From an uncultured Robinsoniella sp. (GTDB taxonomy: Bacteria; Bacillota; Clostridia; Lachnospirales; Lachnospiraceae): a DNA stretch of 64,000 nucleotides. How positions within the stretch are numbered: the stretch's first letter is position 1; every line of letters starts with the position of its first letter. The notes under the pieces are model-generated. The model was not told where the DNA came from and made no database searches. It worked only from the letters and a program-made list of their open reading frames with translations. The DNA lies in NCBI GenBank assembly GCA_900539655.1, contig UQCR01000003.1, positions 62,001-126,000 on the forward strand, read 5' to 3'. The position numbers and the translations under genes are program-made. Positions 17,095-24,573 of this stretch are shown one piece after another.

Positions 17095-18117
17095 ATGAAA
17101 ATTTTATCTGTCATAGTACCTTGTTATCAATCACAGGACTATATGGAACACTGCATAAAGACCTTACTGACGGGTAAGGATGATGTGGAAATTCTTATTA
17201 TTGACGATGGTTCCAAAGACCATACACTATCGATTGCACAGAGATATGAATCGGAATTTCCAGACATAGTGCGTGCGATACATCAGGAAAATAAGGGGCA
17301 TGGCGGAGCTCTGAATACAGGAATAGCTAATGCAAAAGGGATCTATCTGAAGGTTGTTGACAGTGACGACTGGGTTAACACAGATGCTCTTAAAAAAATT
17401 CTGGAAGAACTAAAAGAAATGATTGCTTCAGATGAAGCAGCAGATCTGGTGGTATCAAATTTTGTATATGAAAAACAGGGAGCCAAGAGAAAAAAGGTTA
17501 TCAATTACCGCAGATACATGAAAACCGGCGAAACTTTTACCTGGAAAGATACCAGAGGCCTTCCGGTAACCAACTATCTGATGATGCATTCTCTTATTTA
17601 CCGTACCGATCTGGTGAAAAACTGCGGATTGGTACTGCCTGAGCACACTTTTTATGTGGATAATATTTATGTCTTTGAGCCACTGCCTTTTGTGCGCACG
17701 ATTCGTTACCTGGATCTGAATTTCTATCGTTATTTTATCGGAAGATCGGACCAGTCGGTTCAGGAATCCGTTATGGTTGGACGAATGGATCAGCATTACA
17801 GAGTTGCCAGAACTCTCATTGACTTTATGCATAAAAAACGGTTTATGTTAAAAGAGCGTTCTTTGCGTAAGACGATGTATACGAATCTGAAGCTGGCTAT
17901 GGCCATTGCCAATATACTTGCTATTCTTAAAGATACACCGGACAGCAGGAAAGAACAGAAGCAGATCTGGAGATATCTAAAAAATCTCGACAGCCGCATG
18001 TATCGTAAAGTACGCTACAGTGCCATTGGCATAGGCGTAAATCTTCCGGGCCGATTGGGGAGGCAGTTTGTACTTTGCTGTTACCATTTGCTTCAAAGGC
18101 TTTATGGGTTTAATTAA
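17095..18117 (+). CDS. Family 2 glycosyltransferase
   Basis: The 340-aa product has a GT-A fold: LSVIVPCYQSQDYMEHCIKTLL at the N-terminus, nucleotide-binding ILIIDDGSKDHT (residues ~36-46), GHGGALNTGI and the metal-binding DSDDW motif (residues ~86-90). The C-terminal ~130 residues are basic and specific to the family. There is no clear membrane helix, so it is cytoplasmic or peripheral. It stands alone; an AAGGGAAGAAG ribosome site and a moderate promoter (TTGATA-N16-TAATAA near 17030-17058) precede it. The acceptor is unknown; cell-surface polysaccharide or glycolipid synthesis is likely. Confidence 0.9.
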   Translation: MKILSVIVPCYQSQDYMEHCIKTLLTGKDDVEILIIDDGSKDHTLSIAQRYESEFPDIVRAIHQENKGHGGALNTGIANAKGIYLKVVDSDDWVNTDALKKILEELKEMIASDEAADLVVSNFVYEKQGAKRKKVINYRRYMKTGETFTWKDTRGLPVTNYLMMHSLIYRTDLVKNCGLVLPEHTFYVDNIYVFEPLPFVRTIRYLDLNFYRYFIGRSDQSVQESVMVGRMDQHYRVARTLIDFMHKKRFMLKERSLRKTMYTNLKLAMAIANILAILKDTPDSRKEQKQIWRYLKNLDSRMYRKVRYSAIGIGVNLPGRLGRQFVLCCYHLLQRLYGFN

Positions 18118-18273
18118 TGGAATGTAGGTATGCCGGTCAAGTGCTGCAGGCAAGAGGGATGAGGTGCAGCGGGCTGGCTGCACCGGCTGAGACAACGCAC
18201 CAGCCTGGAACGTAACAATTATTTAATTCAAATTCAAGCTATTTGGATTACTGGCTTGATAATGGAGGTAACG

Positions 18274-18981
18274 ATGAATACAAAGGGAAGTTTGAAAAGA
18301 GAAAGTTTTGCAGTTGGATATAATAAATATAAAATCTTCTGGATTTTTATGATGGGAGGGATTATGGGATGCATTTTGGAAACAATCTGGTGCTATTTTG
18401 CATTCGGTGAAATTTCCAGCAGAACCAGTAATCTGTTTTTACCATTCAGTTCCGTATGGGGACTGGGATGTGCACTATTTACGGTTTTCTTACATAGCAC
18501 CAAAGAAATGAAAACTTTCAACATATTTATTAAGGGATATGTATTAGGCGGGATATTTGAATTTATCTGTGGTTATTTCTGCCAGGTATTGCTGGGAGTG
18601 ACATTTTGGGATTATTCCGGTCTGCCGTTTACTCTGGGGCATTATGTGAACTTAATCTTCTGCATTTTCTGGGGGGTGGTAGCGATCGCCTGGGCAAAAT
18701 GGGTCTATCCGTTTCTATCTGGATTAATTGAGCGGGCGCCCAGAAAAGCCGGTATCATGGTCACTAAAGTGGCAGTTTGTTTCATGGTAGTGACTGCTGC
18801 CATATCTGGTGTGGCGCTGCTTCGTATGTCGGAACGCCAGTTAAACGTGCCTGCCAAAAATGTGGTTGAAATGAGACTGGATAAATATTTTCCGGATCAT
18901 GTCATGAAGAAATACTTTCCGAAGATGAAATATATCTCAGAACCTCATTTGAAAGGTAATGTGATGAAGTCGGATACATAA
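18274..18981 (+). CDS. Putative ABC-transporter type IV (CmpB-like) membrane protein
   Basis: The 235-aa product is an integral membrane protein with five or six hydrophobic segments and the CmpB/PF06541 pattern: GGIMGCILETIWCYFAFGEISSRTSNLFLPFSSVWGLG, followed by GYVLGGIFEFICGY. The name of the family is historic; its function is not known. ATG 18274 lies six bases after GGAGG. The C-terminal ~40 residues are charged and probably cytoplasmic. The 138-base gap upstream contains a GC-rich hairpin (GGTGCAG/CTGCACC) that is likely the terminator region of the glycosyltransferase gene. Confidence 0.82.
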   Translation: MNTKGSLKRESFAVGYNKYKIFWIFMMGGIMGCILETIWCYFAFGEISSRTSNLFLPFSSVWGLGCALFTVFLHSTKEMKTFNIFIKGYVLGGIFEFICGYFCQVLLGVTFWDYSGLPFTLGHYVNLIFCIFWGVVAIAWAKWVYPFLSGLIERAPRKAGIMVTKVAVCFMVVTAAISGVALLRMSERQLNVPAKNVVEMRLDKYFPDHVMKKYFPKMKYISEPHLKGNVMKSDT

Positions 18982-19091
18982 ACAGAAGTGAAAACCCATA
19001 CCCCTGAAGAGTTGGAGTAAAGATGAATCTCTGAGAATAGCGGATATGATTACTGAAAAATAATTTTATGCAGATGATTGATTTTTATAGA

Positions 19092-19147
19092 TTGAAATTC
19101 TCACGGATTCATATTATAATATAAGACGGATGTTAAAGTTACTTTAA
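19092..19147 (+). promoter_or_regulatory. Promoter and palindrome of the MerR gene
   Basis: TTGAAA (19092-19097), 17 bases, TATAAT (19115-19120). Just downstream of the expected start point lies the perfect palindrome TTAAAGT-T-ACTTTAA (19133-19147), a likely autorepression site. Confidence 0.75.
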
Positions 19148-19169
19148 TATATGTTAAGGGGGTTTTATT

Positions 19170-19613
19170 ATGGAATATAAAATAAAGCAGGTTTCAGAAA
19201 TAACAGGATTGCCGGCATCTACACTACGCTATTATGAAAAAGAGCAGTTGCTGCCTTCCGTCAATAGAAATAAGTCCGGCGTTCGGATATATAATGATAA
19301 AGACCTGGACTGGATCTCAATTATATCCTGCCTGAAAGCAACAGATATGCCGATTGCAGACATACGCAGATTTGTGGCGCTGTGCGCCAAGGGAGATGCA
19401 ACCCTGAAAGAACGGCGTCAGCTTGTGATTGCACATAAACGGGTAGTGGAAAAACATATAGAGGAGCTGGAAAGCAATCTGGATCATATTAATTTCAAAG
19501 TGGAGTATTATAATGCTGCCTGCAAACTGGGGTCCGAGGCACCCCTTAAAAAAATTAAATATGTGGAATGTGATGACCAGTGTGTTGCACGATTGAAAAC
19601 GGCTGCCGGTTGA
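19170..19613 (+). CDS. MerR-family regulator
   Basis: The product (147 aa) has an N-terminal MerR winged HTH (YKIKQVSEITGLPASTLRYYEKEQLLPSVNRNKSGVRIYNDKDLDWI), a helical linker and a coiled-coil dimerisation helix (KRVVEKHIEELESNLDHINFKVEYYN). The short C-terminal tail has two cysteines (YVECDDQCVARL), which might sense metal or redox state, but there is no recognisable effector domain. It is monocistronic with its own promoter, palindrome and terminator. Such small MerR proteins usually act on a nearby oxidoreductase gene; none is adjacent here. Confidence 0.9.
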   Translation: MEYKIKQVSEITGLPASTLRYYEKEQLLPSVNRNKSGVRIYNDKDLDWISIISCLKATDMPIADIRRFVALCAKGDATLKERRQLVIAHKRVVEKHIEELESNLDHINFKVEYYNAACKLGSEAPLKKIKYVECDDQCVARLKTAAG

Positions 19614-19707
19614 AGTGTGCCGGAGATTAAAACTGAATAATTTGAAGTGATTTGGGAGTAACCTGCAAGCGTTTTAGATGCAGATCGTTCTTAAGCATTA
19701 TGTATAT

Positions 19708-19737
19708 AAGAGAGTGGAAATTTCCATTCTCTTTCTT
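19708..19737 (+). terminator. Terminator after the MerR gene
   Basis: AAGAGAGTGGAAA and TTTCCATTCTCTT form a nearly perfect hairpin followed by TCTTT. From 19738 to 19927 there is only the leader of the next operon; a TTGACG at 19827 lacks a convincing -10, so the promoter was not pinned down. Confidence 0.7.
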
Positions 19738-19927
19738 TATCCGGCGGAAACTTCACACATAAAAGGGGGATTCTCCCTGATTCCCTGTATTAGGCAACAC
19801 TTTTTTACAAAAAACACTAGACTATTTTGACGTTTTATGAGAAAATGATATCAAGTATGGTGTTAAATATCTAACGATATCAGACACGTACATATCCAAA
19901 GAATTCATTTTTGAAAGGAGTCTTAAA

Positions 19928-20620
19928 ATGATTTATTCACATGAAGTAGAAACAATGTGTAAAGTAGCGCAAGGCGTGGCTCATGGTGCTGCTCCGATCC
20001 CAGAAGAAGCAAAATGGGTAAAAGCAAAAGAAATTAAAGACATTTCCGGTTTAACACATGGTGTAGGCTGGTGTGCACCTCAGCAGGGTACCTGCAAATT
20101 AACATTGAATGTTAAAGAGGGCGTTATCCAGGAAGCATTGGTAGAGACAATCGGATGTTCAGGTATGACTCATTCCGCAGCAATGGCTTCTGAAATTTTA
20201 CCAGGAAGAACAATCCTTGAGGCTTTAAATACAGACTTAGTATGTGACGCTATCAATACAGCAATGAGAGAATTATTCTTACAGATCGTATACGGAAGAA
20301 CTCAGAGTGCTTTCTCTGAAGACGGACTTCCAATCGGTGCAGGACTTGAAGATTTAGGTAAAGGCTTAAGATCTCAGGTTGGTACAATGTACGGAACTCT
20401 TGCAAAAGGTCCTCGTTATCTTGAAATGACAGATGGCTATGTTACAGGTGTTGCTTTAGATGCAGACGACGAAATCATCGGTTACCAGTTTGTAAGCTTT
20501 GGTAAGATGATGGACTTCATCAAAGCAGGTGATGACGCTAACACAGCATTTGAAAAAGCTAAAGGTCAGTATGGTAGAGTTGCAGACGCAGTGAAAATCA
20601 TCGACCCAAGACATGAATAA
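19928..20620 (+). CDS. NifU-like iron-sulfur scaffold family protein
   Basis: The 230-aa product is of the kind annotated as iron-sulfur cluster assembly scaffold. Its first half keeps the NifU/IscU-like cysteine pattern (GWCAPQQGTCKL, VETIGCSGMTHSAAMASEIL, TDLVCDAI), and the second half (residues ~140-230) is a family-specific extension. Codon use is strongly biased to a few codons and the ribosome site GAAAGGAG is good, which points to high expression. It is followed after 17 bases by the GGGtGRT protein gene, a pairing that recurs in anaerobic Firmicutes. The client Fe-S enzymes are not known. Confidence 0.85.
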   Translation: MIYSHEVETMCKVAQGVAHGAAPIPEEAKWVKAKEIKDISGLTHGVGWCAPQQGTCKLTLNVKEGVIQEALVETIGCSGMTHSAAMASEILPGRTILEALNTDLVCDAINTAMRELFLQIVYGRTQSAFSEDGLPIGAGLEDLGKGLRSQVGTMYGTLAKGPRYLEMTDGYVTGVALDADDEIIGYQFVSFGKMMDFIKAGDDANTAFEKAKGQYGRVADAVKIIDPRHE

Positions 20621-20637
20621 TAGAGGAGGGGAAAAGA

Positions 20638-21648
20638 ATGGCTTTATTTGAATCATATGAAAGAAGAGAAAAACAAATTCTGGCTGTTTTAAAAGAGTAT
20701 GGCATTAACTCTATCGAAGAAGCAGCAGAAGTTACAAAAGCAGCAGGCTTAGATGTATATAATCAGGTTGAAGGTATTCAGCCAATCTGTTTTGAAAATG
20801 CAAAATGGGCTTATACAGTAGGCGCAGCAATTGCAATCAAAAAAGACTGCAGAAGAGCAGCAGATGCAGCTGCAGCAATTGGTGAAGGACTTCAGTCTTT
20901 CTGTATCCCGGGATCCGTTGCTGACCAGCGTAAAGTAGGTCTTGGACATGGTAACCTTGGTAAAATGTTACTGGAAGAAGACACAGAATGTTTTGCATTC
21001 TTAGCAGGCCATGAGTCTTTCGCAGCAGCTGAAGGCGCTATCGGTATTGCAGAAAAAGCAAACAAGGTTCGTAAAAAACCATTACGCGTTATCTTAAACG
21101 GACTTGGAAAAGATGCAGCTCAGATCATCGCTCGTATCAACGGATTTACATACGTTGAAACAGAGATGGACTACCATAAAGGCGAAGTAAAAGAAGTATT
21201 CCGTAAAGCATACTCTGAAGGACTTCGTGCAAAAGTTAACTGCTACGGTGCAAACGATGTAACAGAAGGTGTTGCAATCATGCACAAAGAAGCTGTTGAC
21301 GTTTCCATCACAGGAAACTCCACAAACCCAACTCGTTTCCAGCATCCGGTAGCTGGTACTTACAAAAAAGAATGTGTTGATCAGGGCAAGAAGTACTTCT
21401 CCGTAGCATCAGGCGGTGGTACAGGACGTACACTTCACCCGGATAACATGGCAGCAGGTCCTGCTTCCTACGGTATGACAGATACTATGGGACGTATGCA
21501 CTCTGACGCTCAGTTCGCTGGTTCTTCTTCCGTACCTGCTCATGTTGAAATGATGGGTCTGATCGGCGCTGGTAACAATCCGATGGTTGGTATGACTGTT
21601 GCGGTTGCAGTTGCTATTGAGGAAGCTGCTAAGGCTGGGAAGTTCTAA
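20638..21648 (+). CDS. GGGtGRT family protein
   Basis: The product (336 aa) is named for its conserved motif, here SGGGTGRTLHPDNM at residues ~258-271. Other conserved-looking blocks are HGNLGKMLLEEDTECFAFLAGHESFAAAEGA, NGLGKDAAQIIARINGFTYVETEMDYH and DTMGRMHSDAQFAGSSSVPAHVEMMGLIGAGNNPMVGMT. There is no signal peptide or membrane helix. Codon use is highly biased, as in its neighbour, so the pair is probably among the more abundant proteins. No biochemical activity is established for the family; linkage to a NifU-like protein suggests a role with a metal cluster or a labile cofactor. AGGAGGGG ribosome site; its own terminator follows. Confidence 0.9.
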   Translation: MALFESYERREKQILAVLKEYGINSIEEAAEVTKAAGLDVYNQVEGIQPICFENAKWAYTVGAAIAIKKDCRRAADAAAAIGEGLQSFCIPGSVADQRKVGLGHGNLGKMLLEEDTECFAFLAGHESFAAAEGAIGIAEKANKVRKKPLRVILNGLGKDAAQIIARINGFTYVETEMDYHKGEVKEVFRKAYSEGLRAKVNCYGANDVTEGVAIMHKEAVDVSITGNSTNPTRFQHPVAGTYKKECVDQGKKYFSVASGGGTGRTLHPDNMAAGPASYGMTDTMGRMHSDAQFAGSSSVPAHVEMMGLIGAGNNPMVGMTVAVAVAIEEAAKAGKF

Positions 21649-21679
21649 TAAAACTGCATAGAATCAAGGGATATAAGGA

Positions 21680-21713
21680 CTGTACTGACTTTTCATGGTT
21701 GGTACAGTTTTTT
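21680..21713 (+). terminator. Terminator after the GGGtGRT gene
   Basis: CTGTACTGAC and GTTGGTACAG form a 10-bp stem (with G-T pairs) followed by TTTTTT. It closely resembles the terminator at 22645-22677 (see findings). Confidence 0.85.
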
Positions 21714-21740
21714 GACTATCAATCCTTCTGTAAGTATAGA

Positions 21741-21769
21741 TTGTAAAAAATCTGTTTTTAATATATAAT
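21741..21769 (+). promoter_or_regulatory. Promoter of the zeta-toxin module
   Basis: TTGTAA (21741-21746), 17 bases, TATAAT (21764-21769), 25 bases before the small first gene. Confidence 0.75.
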
Positions 21770-21794
21770 AGCAGTAATTGAGGAGGTGTTACTA

Positions 21795-21974
21795 ATGCCC
21801 AAAATAGATGCTATAAGAGAGTTATATGAGCAATGTAAGGATATGGACATTGAAGAATCTATGGAATTAATGCTTGATGCGGAGAATGAAGAAGAACAGG
21901 ATTTTATATCTGTAATAAGTGATTTCATTTTGCAGAAAAAGCAAAAGAAGGTTATTGAGCAGAAGAGGTTTTAG
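21795..21974 (+). CDS. Small acidic protein, probable antitoxin of the zeta-like module
   Basis: A 59-aa protein rich in Glu/Asp (MPKIDAIRELYEQCKDMDIEESMELMLDAENEEEQDFISV) with a basic C-terminus (QKKQKKVIEQKRF), predicted all-helical. It precedes the zeta-like kinase gene with no gap (TAG-ATG), which is the normal position of an antitoxin. It has no detectable DNA-binding motif, unlike PezA. Start ATG 21795 behind AGGAGGTG. The antitoxin role is inferred from size, charge and position only. Confidence 0.6.
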   Translation: MPKIDAIRELYEQCKDMDIEESMELMLDAENEEEQDFISVISDFILQKKQKKVIEQKRF

Positions 21975-22538
21975 ATGAAAAGATATATTTTATATGCAGG
22001 AGTGAATGGAGCTGGGAAATCAACGTTGTACCAAACGACAAAATGTAAGGATTCAATGCCGCGAATAAATACAGATGAAATTGTAAGGCAGATTGGTGAG
22101 TGGACTAAGACTTCTGATATTATGAAAGCTGGGAAAATTGCTGTTTCAAGGTTAAATCAATATTTGGAGGATGGAATTACTTTTAATCAAGAAACAACCC
22201 TCTGTGGTAATGCAATATATAAAAGCATTAAAAGGGCGAAACAACAGGGGTATCTTATTGAAATGCATTATGTTGGTCTGGAATCTGTAGATTTGGCGAA
22301 GGAAAGAATTGCAAAGAGAGTTGAATCAGGGGGACATGGAATACCAGATAAGGACGTAGAAAGGCGGTATAAACGTAGCTTTGAAAATCTTGTTAGGATC
22401 ATTCCGGAATGTGATTTAGTTGCATTGTATGACAATACGACAGAATTTAGAAGATTTGCAATTTTCAGGCAAGGAAGTTTGATGAGATTATCTAAAAATG
22501 TTCCAATGTGGTATGTAACGTATTGTACAGGTGCCTAA
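21975..22538 (+). CDS. Zeta-toxin family P-loop kinase
   Basis: The 187-aa product has Walker A AGVNGAGKST (residues 8-17) followed by PRINTDEIVRQIGEW, which matches the zeta/AAA_33 nucleotide kinase fold. Other blocks are FNQETTLCG and an Arg-rich lid RIAKRVESGGHGIPDKDVERRYKRSFENL. Zeta toxins phosphorylate UDP-N-acetylglucosamine and block wall synthesis; whether this short version does so is not known, and other members of the fold act on other substrates. It directly abuts the small acidic gene. It is AT-richer than its neighbours and set between two similar terminators, which suggests acquisition. Confidence 0.85.
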   Translation: MKRYILYAGVNGAGKSTLYQTTKCKDSMPRINTDEIVRQIGEWTKTSDIMKAGKIAVSRLNQYLEDGITFNQETTLCGNAIYKSIKRAKQQGYLIEMHYVGLESVDLAKERIAKRVESGGHGIPDKDVERRYKRSFENLVRIIPECDLVALYDNTTEFRRFAIFRQGSLMRLSKNVPMWYVTYCTGA

Positions 22539-22644
22539 AGTTTACAAGACTGAATGCTCTGCTGAGATGCTATGAGACGTGTTGGGACGTGTTGAGACCC
22601 AGTGCGGTAGTGCACTGGTAATACAAAAATAGAAATTGGTTATG

Positions 22645-22677
22645 ACTGCATTAGCTTATGGTTGGTGCAGTTTTTTT
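22645..22677 (+). terminator. Terminator after the zeta-toxin gene
   Basis: ACTGCATTAGC and GTTGGTGCAGT form an 11-bp stem followed by TTTTTTT. Upstream at 22580-22612 lie two copies of GACGTGTTG and a CCAGTGC/GCACTGG hairpin of unknown role. Confidence 0.8.
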
Positions 22678-22711
22678 GTAAACTTTTGATCGGATAACAA
22701 AGGATACAAAG

Positions 22712-22966
22712 AAAATTGTAGGCAAGGCAAAAAAAATGCAACGATCGTACTACGGAATCCATCCAGAAAACGAATACAGGTTGTAAAGTCAGACAGTAAG
22801 GGTAATTTCACATAAAAATCTAAGCCTTAAAAGATGGGTTGGGAAGACTTTATCCATTGAGTCGTTTGTTGTAGATAAAGAATTTTCACGTCGTTATACG
22901 CTGAAAGTTGTAAGATTTACAGTCCGTGATCAGCATATGAAACTTCCAACTGGAAATTTAAAATGA
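22712..22966 (+). pseudogene. Remnant of a bacterial Ig-like surface protein
   Basis: Pieces in different frames read KIVGKAK, then NATIVLRNPSRKRIQVVKSDSKGNFT (stop), then from 22835 WVGKTLSIESFVVDKEFSRRYTLKVV to a stop at 22966. The pattern GKAxxNATVxV...DxxGNFT...GKTLxI is that of Ig-like (Big-type) domains of secreted Gram-positive proteins. No start, no signal peptide and at least two frame breaks remain. The flanking 22967-23081 holds nothing recognisable. Confidence 0.55.
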
Positions 22967-23081
22967 GGCTGACTACTGGCTCTTTGGATTGATATAAATA
23001 TAAGTTGTTCTTTGGGCGTAAATGAGTGATATGAAAATTGAGTTGGAATAAAGTAAAAAAGTATACAAGATTATTCAGAGG

Positions 23082-23115
23082 AGGGAGTCTAACACAATAG
23101 TGGCAGACTCCCCTT
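23082..23115. terminator. Hairpin between the remnant and the MFS gene
   Basis: GGGAGTCT and AGACTCCC with a 14-base loop, followed by CTTT. It can serve as terminator for either direction between convergent units. Confidence 0.6.
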
Positions 23116-23185
23116 TAGTTTCTTCCATAGAATGCCAGGATAATCGGTAAACTGTATTTCCGTATATGTCATGGACTATTTTGGC

Positions 23186-24553
23186 TTAAAGCATTAATTT
23201 TTTAGTACGAAGATTCTTATTTTCTTTTTCTACATCAAGCTTAAAGTATATAAGAACAATTATTGCCGTTATTATCGCAGGTATACCGGCAAACATAAAA
23301 GTCAGCATATTAGAACATCCGGCACTTTGAGACACCGCAGTAGCATCAAATTTTGCGGCAGCCAGTAACCAACCACTAAGTGCTGAACCAAGACCGCCAC
23401 CCACCTTCATACCAAAGGAAGTACATGAATACATGGAACCATCCAGTCGTTTCCCTGTTTTGAGGAAGGTGTAGTCCGCTGCTTCAGATACAAGGGCATT
23501 GAAGGTTCCTCCAAGTGTACAGCAAGTTAGAGAGACCAGACCATACATACCCACAAGAACTGGCGCATTATTAGTAATTGCAAATATAATATATATAATT
23601 CGGACAACAAGATTTACAAGGAAAAATCCAAGGTTTATGATACGGATGCTTTTGAATTTTTTGACGAGGGATGGTGCAAGAACTAAACCTATGATACTTG
23701 CAATGGAAGACACGGAAACCATCTTGCCAAAAAAGCCTACATCGCCGCAGTTGTAAATAAAGTAATAGATTGCCGCTCCCATGGATACACCCATCATGAG
23801 ATAAAACAGGAGATATAGTATCGTCAGCATATTAAAATATTTGTTGGATAGCAGTATCTTTAACGTTTCCAAAAATCCAATTTTTTCTTCATCGGCAACT
23901 TTGACACCCTCGGTAAGTTCCTCCTCGGTTAGTTCTTTTACCGAAAATACGGAGATTGTATTCACTATAAGTCCGATTACTGCAAAGATAATTGCTGTTG
24001 TTCTCCAACCATCAGTGCCTCCACCGAATTTTTCAACCAAAACCAGGGTGCAGTTAGAGACGAGCACATTGCCGATTGTCGATCCGATGAAACGGAAAGT
24101 CCCCATCTGAACACGCTCATTACTGTTTTTGGTAATCAGAGAAGTAAGAGCAGAATAGGCGATGTTATTGGCGGTGTAGAATACGGCATTCAATAAGGTG
24201 TATGCAATGAAAAAGTAAATATATTGAGCGTTCGCACCAATCGTTGTTGGAATTGCGAATAAGGCTACTAAAGCTATGGCATTACCTAGATATGACCATA
24301 ACATCCAGGGACGGGCTTTTCCCATTTTTGTGCGGGTTCGATCCAGTATGTTCCCAAAAATGATGTCACTGAAACCGTCTGTTAATTTCGATACTAAAAT
24401 AAGGGTACCAATGATGCCAGCGGCCATGCCAATGGTATTGGTCAGATAGATCATTACAAAACTAGAAACCATACCATAGACCATATTTGCAGCGAAATCG
24501 CCGCTTCCGTAACCAACTTTATTAAATAGATTTAAATATTTTTTCTCTTCCAT
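23186..24553 (-). CDS. GPH-family sugar:cation symporter (xyloside transport)
   Basis: The product (455 aa) is a twelve-helix MFS transporter of the glycoside-pentoside-hexuronide family. It has the GYGSGDFAANMVYG start, the KLTDGFSDIIFGNILDRTRTKMGKARPWML loop between helices 2 and 3 and a cytoplasmic loop near residue 220. It lies 20 bases downstream of the GH120 gene in the same transcription direction, with a ribosome site AAAGGAT. This arrangement, together with GH120, points to uptake of xylo-oligosaccharides or xylosides; the exact substrate is an inference. It is probably controlled by the divergent AraC regulator at 26716. Confidence 0.9.
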   Translation of the reverse strand: MEEKKYLNLFNKVGYGSGDFAANMVYGMVSSFVMIYLTNTIGMAAGIIGTLILVSKLTDGFSDIIFGNILDRTRTKMGKARPWMLWSYLGNAIALVALFAIPTTIGANAQYIYFFIAYTLLNAVFYTANNIAYSALTSLITKNSNERVQMGTFRFIGSTIGNVLVSNCTLVLVEKFGGGTDGWRTTAIIFAVIGLIVNTISVFSVKELTEEELTEGVKVADEEKIGFLETLKILLSNKYFNMLTILYLLFYLMMGVSMGAAIYYFIYNCGDVGFFGKMVSVSSIASIIGLVLAPSLVKKFKSIRIINLGFFLVNLVVRIIYIIFAITNNAPVLVGMYGLVSLTCCTLGGTFNALVSEAADYTFLKTGKRLDGSMYSCTSFGMKVGGGLGSALSGWLLAAAKFDATAVSQSAGCSNMLTFMFAGIPAIITAIIVLIYFKLDVEKENKNLRTKKLML

Positions 24554-24573
24554 CTTTTATCCTTTCTGTTTGG

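Noticed and set aside
18150..18220. TPP-riboswitch-like GGCTGAGA next to a GC-rich hairpin upstream of the CmpB-like gene
   Set aside because: The second half of a THI element (CCTGATCTGG..AATACCAGCG) is missing and the gene is not thiamine-related; chance similarity.
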